A stretch of 12,360 bases of DNA, taken from the NCBI GenBank assembly GCA_009702305.1, contig WLIH01000022.1, positions 1-12,360 of the forward strand, given 5' to 3'. This stretch comes from Actinomycetota bacterium. Its GTDB lineage: Bacteria; Actinomycetota; Actinomycetes; Propionibacteriales; Nocardioidaceae. Positions 6,165-12,360 of the stretch are shown here, piece after piece (position 1 is the first letter of the stretch; every line of letters begins with the position of its first letter). Below the pieces are notes generated by a model, which saw only the letters and a program-made list of their open reading frames with translations, did not search any database and had not been told where the DNA came from. Both the position numbers and the translations under genes were made by a program.

Positions 6165-6573
6165 AGAACTTGGCGTCCTCGTCGTTGCGCACGCCGCAGC
6201 CGCGGCAGTACGGGCCTCCGGCGCCCGGCGCCCGGGCGGCTCCGTCGTCGACCGTGCGGCCGACGCCCATGATGCCCTCACCATCGGACAGGTAGGCAGC
6301 GGACCGCTTGAGCGTGGGCATCGTCTCGCCGGCGACGTAGCGCGACTGGGCGCCCAGGAAGCCGATGTTGAGCGCCATCAACCCGATGCCGATCAGCGGG
6401 AGACCGCCGATGAAGGCCACGATCCGCACCCCCTCGGGCTCGAACACGTCGCTGGCGAACACCCCCGTGACTCCCCAGCCGAAGACGACGATCCCGACCG
6501 GGAGCAGGACCGCCCCGATCACGCGGAAGGTCGTCCGCGTCGTACTCGTCGCGGGCAGCTCGGGCTCGGTCAC
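6136..6573 (-). CDS. Two-helix membrane protein with C-terminal zinc ribbon
   Basis: The protein is 145 aa from GTG 6571-6573, with a strong GAGGAG 5-6 nt upstream. The N-terminus is polar, and hydrophobic segments at about 17-38 and 50-73 are likely transmembrane helices. After a Gly/Ala-rich linker (100-120) comes YCRGCGVRNDEDAKFCDGCG (122-141), a CxxC-x10-CxxC zinc ribbon (C123, C126, C137, C140) at the very C-terminus. The ribbon is of the zinc-ribbon_2 type usual in small bacterial membrane proteins. With two helices, both termini should lie on the same side, most likely the cytoplasm, so the ribbon could recruit a partner there. No function is known to me. It is the first gene of the four-gene minus-strand operon and is divergent from serC across 81 nt. 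Confidence 0.85.
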   Translation of the reverse strand: MTEPELPATSTTRTTFRVIGAVLLPVGIVVFGWGVTGVFASDVFEPEGVRIVAFIGGLPLIGIGLMALNIGFLGAQSRYVAGETMPTLKRSAAYLSDGEGIMGVGRTVDDGAARAPGAGGPYCRGCGVRNDEDAKFCDGCGSTLA

Positions 6574-6642
6574 AGGGTCTCCTCGGCGGGGGTCGGTGTC
6601 TCAGGCGGATCGGTCGTCCCTACCCGCTCCGGGCCCGGCTGA

Positions 6643-7788
<1,146 letters not shown>

Positions 7789-7807
7789 CCCGTCGCATGC
7801 ACCCCAC

Positions 7808-7857
7808 GTGAGTCGGCGCTAGTTTCCGCTGCTCGCGGCACACTAGCGCCGACTCAC
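7808..7857. terminator. Perfect 16-bp inverted repeat, probable bidirectional terminator or dispersed palindrome
   Basis: GTGAGTCGGCGCTAGT (7808-7823) is exactly complementary to ACTAGCGCCGACTCAC (7842-7857), with an 18-nt loop. It lies between the serC stop at 7788 and the convergent topoisomerase stop at 7886, and is the main content of that 97-nt gap. No T tract follows. Its sequence is unrelated to the repeat at 3298-3343. Its length and perfection would also suit a dispersed REP-like unit. Confidence 0.6.
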
Positions 7858-7885
7858 CGCCCGCTGGCGGGAAAGTTGCGCCGGG

Positions 7886-8887
7886 TCACGCCTTGAGGAG
7901 ACGGAGCGTGGCGCGCTCGAGGGCGGCCTGACGCTGGTCGGGGGTGTCGTAGCGGCGCCGGGTGGTGCCGCGGATCGTCCGGCCCTGCTCGTAGGCCTCG
8001 ATGACGCGCGGGTCGACGTACGACGACCGGGCCAGCGTCGGGGTGTTGCCGAGGAACGACGCCACCTCCTTCATCGCCCCCGAGACCGCGCGCTTGCGCG
8101 AGGCCGCCGTGCCACCGGGCTCCGGGGTCTCGGCGAACGCGGCGGCGGCCAGAACGGTCGCGTGCCAGGTGCGGAAGTCCTTGGCGGTCGCCTCCAGCCC
8201 GGTCGACTCGCGCACGTAGGCGTTGACGAGGTCGGGCAGCACCGAGCGCCAGGAGCGCCCGTCCTGGTAGGACAGCAGCCGCAGGTCCTGGCCGCGCCGG
8301 CGACGCATCACGTCGATCGCCTCGATCACGACCCGATCGTCGATCTCGATCACGTGCTCCACCCCGGACTTGCCGACGAAGGCGAAGACCAGCCGGTCCT
8401 GGCGCCGCCGGACGTGGCGCCGCTCGAGGGTGGTCAGCCCGAAGGAGCCGTTCTCGTCGGCGTAGACGTCGTTGCCGATGCGGAAGTAGCCCAGGTCCAG
8501 CAGGCGTACGGCGGCCGCACATGCCCGCTCCAGCGGCATCCCCTCGCGGCCCAGATCGGTCAGCACGAGCTCGCGCGCCCGGGTCAACGCCTTGCCGAAC
8601 TCCAGCATCCGCTCGAATTTCTCGGCGTCGCGGCGGGTGCGCCAATCGGGGTGGTAGAGGTACTGACGCCGGCCCGCGTCGTCGGTGCCGACCGCCTGCA
8701 GGTGACCGTGGGCGTACGGCGTCACCCACACCTCCCGCCAGGCGGGCGGGATGACGAGGTCGCGGACCCGCTGCGCGTCGTCCTCGCCCAACCGCTCGCC
8801 GCGCTCGTCGAGGTACACGAACCCACGGCCCGCACGGCGCCGCGTCCAGCCCGGCTGGTCGGGCGAGGTCCTGCGCAGCCGCACCAT
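7886..8887 (-). CDS. DNA topoisomerase IB
   Basis: The protein is 333 aa, the normal size of bacterial (poxvirus-like) topoisomerase IB. It nicks one strand through a 3'-phosphotyrosine and relaxes supercoils without ATP. The N-terminal domain (about 22-83) has the family block GFVYLDERGERL, LVIPPAWREVWV and GHLQAVGTDDAGRRQYLYHPDWR. The catalytic domain has R136 (YFRIGND), K173 (VGKSG), R239 (KDFRTWHAT) and the nucleophile Y290 (ARSSYVDPRV). The fifth catalytic position, His265 in vaccinia and nine residues before the tyrosine, is Asn281 here (LGNTPT); from memory Asn is common in bacterial members. The ATG at 8885-8887 has no Shine-Dalgarno sequence but has TAGTGT 6 nt upstream. Although it is downstream of the beta-propeller gene on the same strand, the 50-nt gap with its own promoter suggests separate transcription. 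Confidence 0.95.
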   Translation of the reverse strand: MVRLRRTSPDQPGWTRRRAGRGFVYLDERGERLGEDDAQRVRDLVIPPAWREVWVTPYAHGHLQAVGTDDAGRRQYLYHPDWRTRRDAEKFERMLEFGKALTRARELVLTDLGREGMPLERACAAAVRLLDLGYFRIGNDVYADENGSFGLTTLERRHVRRRQDRLVFAFVGKSGVEHVIEIDDRVVIEAIDVMRRRRGQDLRLLSYQDGRSWRSVLPDLVNAYVRESTGLEATAKDFRTWHATVLAAAAFAETPEPGGTAASRKRAVSGAMKEVASFLGNTPTLARSSYVDPRVIEAYEQGRTIRGTTRRRYDTPDQRQAALERATLRLLKA

Positions 8888-8893
8888 GGCGCG

Positions 8894-8899
8894 ACACTA
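8894..8899 (-). promoter_or_regulatory. Candidate -10 element for leaderless topoisomerase gene
   Basis: On the minus strand TAGTGT is followed by 6 nt and the ATG at 8887. This is the best match among the four leaderless candidates in this window. The 17-nt-upstream position (GGCGTC) is a poor -35. Confidence 0.45.
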
Positions 8900-8937
8900 G
8901 CCAGATCGTGCTGGTCGACGCCTCACCCCACCGAGGG

Positions 8938-9909
8938 TCAGCGTGGGCGCAGCGAGCGCAGCAGCACCGCGACGACGACCAGCCACGCAGCCCCGCCGAT
9001 CAGCCACGGCCACGGCGTGCTGTCGAGGTCCGGCGACACCTCCGGTGCGTCGGAGGCGTCGGGTGAGAGGTCGGGCGAGCTCGTCGGCTTGGGCGGATCG
9101 GGCGCACCGGCCAGCTCGGCGCGCAGCGCGCGGTCCAGGGGCAGCTCGAGGACCGGTGAGTACTGACCCTCCGAGCTCAGGAAGACCCGCCCGCGATCGT
9201 CGACGGCCAGGCCCTCACCCTGCTGCTGGGCGGGCAGGTCGACGGTGGCGATCCGGGTCAGGTCGGGGAAGGAGTAGAACTCCGCGCTGGTGTAGCTGCG
9301 CACCACGAGGTGCCGCCCGTCGGGGAAGAAGGCACCGTCGGTGGCGATCGGCAGCACGTCGCCGATCGGCCGCAGCCGGTTGGGCCGCTGCTCCGAGAGC
9401 CGTGACGGCGCCTGGTAGAGCGTGCCGCCGAAGAAGGTCTTCGACGCGACGTAGACGCGGCCGGTGGTGGGATCGGTCATCAGGGTCTCGGCGTCCGTCG
9501 CGCCGTCGGGGTAGACGAGGTCGTACGTCGTGCCGGGCTCGTCGCGCCCCCCTCGACCCACGGGCACGCGGGTGATCGACACGGAGACGCGAGCCGCGGC
9601 GTTGTCGCCGATGTCGCCGACCCAGACCCGCCCGCGACCGGCCGGAGCGAGCGACTCCACATCGACCGGGCGCTCGCTCCACCGGGTCAGGCCGACCGTG
9701 CGACCCTGGCCGTCGACCACGAAGACCTGGCCGGTGTCGCCGGAGTCGTTGGTGGTGACGAAGAGTCCGTCGGCGACCACCAGCCCCGAGGACTCCACGA
9801 TCGCCGGGTCCTGGAACGAGAAGACCTCGGAGCCGCTGTCGGCGGGGGCCGAGCTCAGACCGAGCACGAAGGGCACGGCGACCACGGCCGCCAGGAGGCG
9901 CTCAGGCAT
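8938..9909 (-). CDS. Secreted, membrane-anchored beta-propeller-like protein
   Basis: The protein is 323 aa from the ATG at 9907-9909, which overlaps the upstream methyltransferase stop by 8 nt. An extension to 9993 would lie entirely within that gene. It has a signal peptide (RLLAAVVAVPFVLGLSSA, 4-21), then a repeat-rich extracytoplasmic domain: VESSGLVVADGLFVTTNDSGD (38-58), WVGDIGDN (96-103), YPDGATDAETLMTDPTTGRVYVASK (133-157), TDGAFFPDGRHLVVRSYTSAEFYSF (190-214) and GEGLAVDDRGRVFLSSEG (231-248). These D/N-G turns between strands are like beta-propeller blades, and GDIGDN is characteristic of a widespread uncharacterised propeller family. A Pro/Ser/Asp linker (270-297) with SPDLSPD repeats leads to a C-terminal helix (WLIGGAAWLVVVAVLL, 302-317) and a basic tail, so the domain should face outside with the tail inside. 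The ligand or enzyme activity is unknown. Confidence 0.83.
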   Translation of the reverse strand: MPERLLAAVVAVPFVLGLSSAPADSGSEVFSFQDPAIVESSGLVVADGLFVTTNDSGDTGQVFVVDGQGRTVGLTRWSERPVDVESLAPAGRGRVWVGDIGDNAAARVSVSITRVPVGRGGRDEPGTTYDLVYPDGATDAETLMTDPTTGRVYVASKTFFGGTLYQAPSRLSEQRPNRLRPIGDVLPIATDGAFFPDGRHLVVRSYTSAEFYSFPDLTRIATVDLPAQQQGEGLAVDDRGRVFLSSEGQYSPVLELPLDRALRAELAGAPDPPKPTSSPDLSPDASDAPEVSPDLDSTPWPWLIGGAAWLVVVAVLLRSLRPR

Positions 9910-11125
9910 CGGCCGACTCCAGCAGTGCGGCCAGTCGCGGCGCGATCCCCCACTGCGCGACCAGGTCGTCGTACTCCTGCCGCACCCCGCCACCCCTCAC
10001 GGGGCCACCGGAGCGCACGCAGCGCAGCAGGGTGTTGCGCGGGGTGTGCTGGCTCTCGACGAACTGCACCACGTCGACCCGGTAGCCCTGGATGCGCATC
10101 AGCGAGGCGCGCAGCCCGTCGGTCAGGGTGTCGGCCAGTCGCTCGCGCAGGATGCCGTGCCGGGTCAGCGCGGCGTACGGCGACGGGGTCGGCGTGCGCC
10201 GCAGCTGGGCCGCGATGTCGTGGTGGCAGCACGGCGCGGCGAGCACCAGCGGGGAGCCCCACTCGACGGCCCGAGCGAGCGCCTCGTCGGTCGCCGTGTC
10301 GCAGGCGTGCAGCGCGAGCACGACCTCGGGTGCCGGGTCGAGCCGGACCCCCGCGATGGTGCCGACGACGAACTCCGCGTCGATGCCGAGCTCGGCGGCG
10401 ACGGCCGTGTTGTGCTCACGCGACTGCTCCTTCACGTCCGCGCCCGTGACCCGGACGTGCAGGCCGCGCACGCTGGTCAGGTAGCGCTGCGCGGCGAAGG
10501 TGAGGTAGGCGTTGCCGCACCCGAGATCGACGATCCGCAGCGGGTCGTCGGGCGTGCCTCGGCGCAGACCCTTGCCCATCGCGTCGGTGAGCGAGGAGTC
10601 GAGCAGACGCAGGAACTCCTCGACCTGGCGGTACTTCGCCTGGCGGCTCGGCTTGATCCGGCCCTGGGCGTCGGTGAGCCCGAGGGCCCGGAAGACCGGG
10701 TCGTCCTCCGGCAGCAGCCGCTCCTTGTCACGGTCGTGGCCGCGCTCGACGCCGACCGCCTCGGCCCGGTCGGAGGTGTGCAGCATCGCCTCGAGCCGCT
10801 TGGTCACCCGCACCTGGTGGGTCTGCGTGGTGGTGTCGACGTGCCAGTGGGCGAAGGGCTGGTCGAGGAGGTCGTCGACCGCGTCGCGCACGGCGGTCGA
10901 GCCCTCGGCGAGGAGGTGGTTGCTGGTGTGGGCCTGCGTGTCGTCGTAGGCCGTGACCTGCAGGTGACGGCCGGCCTTGAGGTCGACGTAGCGCAGCTCG
11001 ACGCGGCGCCAGCGCGCCTGCTGACCCTTCTGCCGCCCGGACGCCACGGCGCGCACCAGCACCTCCGGGTCGAGCAGGTGGGCGCGCATCCGGGCGAGCA
11101 CCCGCAGCAGCGGCTCGGCGGCCAT
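9902..11125 (-). CDS. SAM-dependent methyltransferase, Methyltransf_32/METTL25-like
   Basis: The protein is 407 aa. The first ~150 residues are a poorly characterised alpha/beta region (RWRRVELRYVDLKAGRHLQVTAYD, 38-61). RQAKYRQVEEFLRLLD (161-176) precedes motif I, RIVDLGCGNAYLTF (197-210), and GADVKEQSREHN (228-239) carries the acidic SAM residue. ALHACDTATDEAL (271-283) and APCCHHDIAAQ (297-307) are the hallmarks of the Methyltransf_32 group, which includes eukaryotic METTL25 and Trm13-type tRNA methyltransferases. An RNA substrate is therefore plausible, but that is inference. ATG 11123-11125 shares its A with the stop codon of the 29-codon gene upstream (TGATG), so translation is coupled; no strong Shine-Dalgarno sequence is seen. 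It overlaps the propeller gene downstream by 8 nt. Confidence 0.85.
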   Translation of the reverse strand: MAAEPLLRVLARMRAHLLDPEVLVRAVASGRQKGQQARWRRVELRYVDLKAGRHLQVTAYDDTQAHTSNHLLAEGSTAVRDAVDDLLDQPFAHWHVDTTTQTHQVRVTKRLEAMLHTSDRAEAVGVERGHDRDKERLLPEDDPVFRALGLTDAQGRIKPSRQAKYRQVEEFLRLLDSSLTDAMGKGLRRGTPDDPLRIVDLGCGNAYLTFAAQRYLTSVRGLHVRVTGADVKEQSREHNTAVAAELGIDAEFVVGTIAGVRLDPAPEVVLALHACDTATDEALARAVEWGSPLVLAAPCCHHDIAAQLRRTPTPSPYAALTRHGILRERLADTLTDGLRASLMRIQGYRVDVVQFVESQHTPRNTLLRCVRSGGPVRGGGVRQEYDDLVAQWGIAPRLAALLESADA

Positions 11126-11214
11126 CAGCGACCCGCCACCGACGCGATCACCACGAGCAGCAGCAGGGCGATCAGGGCGGCCGGGATGATCATCCGGCGC
11201 TGGCGGGGGCTCAC
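11125..11214 (-). CDS. 29-residue single-pass membrane microprotein
   Basis: A GTG at 11212-11214 opens a 29-codon frame ending in TGA at 11125-11127. It starts VSPRQRRMIIP (start Val read as Met) and continues with an unbroken hydrophobic stretch, AALIALLLLVVIASVAG (12-28), ending in Arg. The basic N-terminus followed by one helix predicts an N-in single-pass protein. Support for translation is good: GGAAGG sits 6 nt upstream, the GTG overlaps the preceding stop as GTGA, and its own stop overlaps the next start as TGATG. A random hydrophobic frame would not be expected to have all three. The frame is open much further upstream, but only inside the Fe-S protein gene. Function is unknown; a membrane tether or partner of its neighbours is possible. 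Confidence 0.72.
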   Translation of the reverse strand: MSPRQRRMIIPAALIALLLLVVIASVAGR

Positions 11215-12360
11215 GACGTGCCTTCCGGCAGACGCGAGGCGAGGAGCTCGGCGAGGTGCAGCGCGCGGACGCCGGCCAGGTCGTCGAGCTGCACCTTGCA
11301 GCTCATCCCGTCGGCCAGCACGATCGCGTCCGGGTGCGCGCGGACCGCCGGCAGCAGCTGGGTCTCGGCGACGGCGACCGAGACCTCGTAGTGGCCCTGC
11401 TCCACGCCGAAGTTGCCGGCCAGGCCGCAGCACCCGCCGACCTTGGTCACCGTGGCGCCGGCCCGCTCGAGCAACGCCGCGTCGGCCGCCCAGCCCAGCA
11501 CCGAGGCCTGGTGGCAGTGCGGCTGAGCGACGATCTCGACGCCGCTCAGGTCGGGCAGCGGCAGGTCGAGGCGGGTCACCAGCTCGGCGAACGTCGACAC
11601 TCCGGCCGCGACCCGCGCGGCTCGCGGGTCGTCGCAGAGCTCGACGCTGTCGGTGCGCAGCGCGGCCAGGCACGACGGCTCCAGGCCGATCACCGGCACG
11701 CCGGAGTCGACGTACGGCGCGAGGGTCGCGGCGGTGCGCGCCACGATCCGCTTCGCGGCGTCGAGCTGTCCGGTGGTGATCCACGTCAGGCCGCAGCACG
11801 CCTTCTCGTCGATCACGCGCACGCGCAGGCCGTGGGCCTCGAGGTAGCGGATCGCCGCCAACCCCGACTCCGGCAGGAAGTGGTCGGTGAAGGAGTCGGC
11901 CCAGATCCAGACGTCGGGAGTCTCCGGGTCGCGGGTGCGGGTCTGGCGACGCAGGCTGCGGGCGGCGAAGGTCGGAATCGAGCGCCGCTGGTCGATGCCG
12001 GCCGTGGCGCGGGCGAGCCGGGCGAGTGGCCCGGCCTTCATCGAGGCGTTGGCGAGACCCGCGACCGGGGCGGCGAGGCGCGCCCACATCGGCAGCCGGC
12101 CGAGCACGTAGTGGCTGCGCGGGCGCCGCTTGCCCTGATAGGTCTGGTGCAGCGACTCCGACTTGTAGGTCGCCATGTCGATGCCGGTCGGGCAGTCGCG
12201 GGCGCAGCCCTTGCAGGCCAGGCACAGGTCGAGCGCCTCGTGGACCGCCGGGTCGGCCAGCCCCTGGACGAGCGAGCCGTCGAGCGCCTCCTGCAGCACG
12301 CGCGCGCGGCCGCGGGTCGCGTCCTTCTCGTCGCGCGTCGCGGCGTACGACGGGCACATG
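11211..12360 (-). CDS. FAD-binding and (Fe-S)-binding oxidase, C-terminal part (5' end outside window)
   Basis: The 382 visible residues enter from the right edge and end at TGA 11211-11213. MCPSYAATRDEKDATRGRARVLQEAL is the typical start of the ferredoxin part in fused D-lactate/2-hydroxyacid dehydrogenase-type proteins, in which an N-terminal GlcD-like FAD domain precedes it; that half would lie beyond the window. LCLACKGCARDCPTGIDM (45-62) has C46, C49, C52 and C56 of a 4Fe-4S cluster, and C2 in MCPSY belongs to the other cluster set. Two CCG motifs follow (ACCGLTW near 187, GGCCGLAGNFG near 320), as in the heterodisulfide-reductase-like CCG domains of GlcF/DLD proteins. It likely oxidises a 2-hydroxy acid and passes electrons to the membrane. 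The substrate is not readable. Its stop overlaps the microprotein start. Confidence 0.88.
   Translation of the reverse strand, partial: MCPSYAATRDEKDATRGRARVLQEALDGSLVQGLADPAVHEALDLCLACKGCARDCPTGIDMATYKSESLHQTYQGKRRPRSHYVLGRLPMWARLAAPVAGLANASMKAGPLARLARATAGIDQRRSIPTFAARSLRRQTRTRDPETPDVWIWADSFTDHFLPESGLAAIRYLEAHGLRVRVIDEKACCGLTWITTGQLDAAKRIVARTAATLAPYVDSGVPVIGLEPSCLAALRTDSVELCDDPRAARVAAGVSTFAELVTRLDLPLPDLSGVEIVAQPHCHQASVLGWAADAALLERAGATVTKVGGCCGLAGNFGVEQGHYEVSVAVAETQLLPAVRAHPDAIVLADGMSCKVQLDDLAGVRALHLAELLASRLPEGTS
11221..11226 (-). promoter_or_regulatory. Ribosome binding site of the 29-codon gene
   Basis: GGAAGG on the minus strand, inside the last codons of the Fe-S protein gene, lies 6 nt before the GTG at 11214. 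It decides the start of the microprotein over the in-frame ATG at its codon 8. Confidence 0.6.

Noticed and set aside
4053..6272. 739-codon open frame on the plus strand
   Set aside because: It runs across the methyltransferase in the wrong frame and antisense to four recognisable genes. Its Arg/Gly/Ala-rich translation has no domains; such frames are an effect of high GC.
6165..6284. N-terminal extension of the GNAT protein to 6284
   Set aside because: This stretch lies within the zinc-ribbon coding region in another frame and translates to low-complexity Ala/Arg/Thr sequence.
7886..8887. Topoisomerase IB inactive because the His position is Asn281
   Set aside because: The other four catalytic residues are present, and Asn at this place is, to my knowledge, usual in bacterial members.
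9910..9993. Extension of the propeller protein to 9993
   Set aside because: It would hide the signal peptide behind 28 residues coded inside the methyltransferase gene. ATG 9909 overlaps that gene's stop codon in the usual coupled way.
9530..11779. 749-codon open frame on the plus strand
   Set aside because: It is antisense to the propeller, methyltransferase and Fe-S genes, all of which have clear family motifs. Its composition is that of an antisense shadow.
11125..12357. 410-codon frame covering the Fe-S gene in another frame
   Set aside because: Only its last 29 codons look like protein. The upstream part is Arg/Pro-rich and lacks any motif, while the overlapping frame has the Fe-S cysteines.

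Overview
The window is very GC-rich, with third codon positions almost all G or C, densely packed genes, frequent GTG starts and several 1-8 nt gene overlaps. This is typical of a high-GC actinobacterial chromosome. The gene set (actinobacterial SerC and CitA types, topoisomerase IB, a fused FAD/Fe-S oxidase) suggests a Nocardioides-like member of the Propionibacteriales, but that placement is inference from general resemblance. I see no insertion sequence, phage gene, CRISPR array, tRNA or rRNA. It reads as ordinary chromosome with many poorly characterised genes.

Layout. (1) 1-527 (+): the last 39 codons of an FAD-dependent oxidoreductase, overlapping by 3 nt a four-helix membrane protein. 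(2) 533-1210 (-): pdxH, which makes pyridoxal 5'-phosphate. It is divergent from (3) 1345-3299 (+): citA-type citrate synthase, whose 3' end overlaps a short-chain dehydrogenase. (4) 3298-3343: a perfect 15-bp inverted repeat between convergent genes. (5) 3352-3924 (-): a secreted LAS/M15-like zinc-site protein, divergent from (6) 4009-4632 (+): a SAM methyltransferase. (7) 6573-4590 (-): a four-gene operon of zinc-ribbon membrane protein, GNAT acetyltransferase, PUA/ASCH-like plus winged-helix protein, and NTF2-like protein. The last gene overlaps the methyltransferase tail to tail. (8) 6655-7788 (+): serC, phosphoserine aminotransferase, a PLP enzyme. (9) 7808-7857: a second perfect inverted repeat (16 bp), again between convergent genes. 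(10) 8887-7886 (-): topoisomerase IB. (11) 12360-8938 (-): a tightly coupled operon of the C-terminal half of an FAD/Fe-S oxidase, a 29-codon membrane microprotein, a Methyltransf_32/METTL25-like methyltransferase, and a secreted, membrane-anchored beta-propeller protein.

How the genes relate. pdxH supplies the cofactor used by SerC, and citA and serC sit at the entry to the TCA cycle and to serine synthesis, so part of the window is central metabolism. The operon at 12360-8938 is coupled by GTGA, TGATG and an 8-nt overlap, which suggests coordinated production of its four proteins. At least four genes (pdxH, the 4009 methyltransferase, serC, topoisomerase IB) have a -10-like hexamer only 6-7 nt before the start codon and no clear Shine-Dalgarno sequence, which suggests leaderless mRNAs. 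I found no convincing new defence or mobile system. The best leads are the coupled microprotein, the two long palindromes, the leaderless-promoter pattern and the PUA/ASCH-winged-helix protein.
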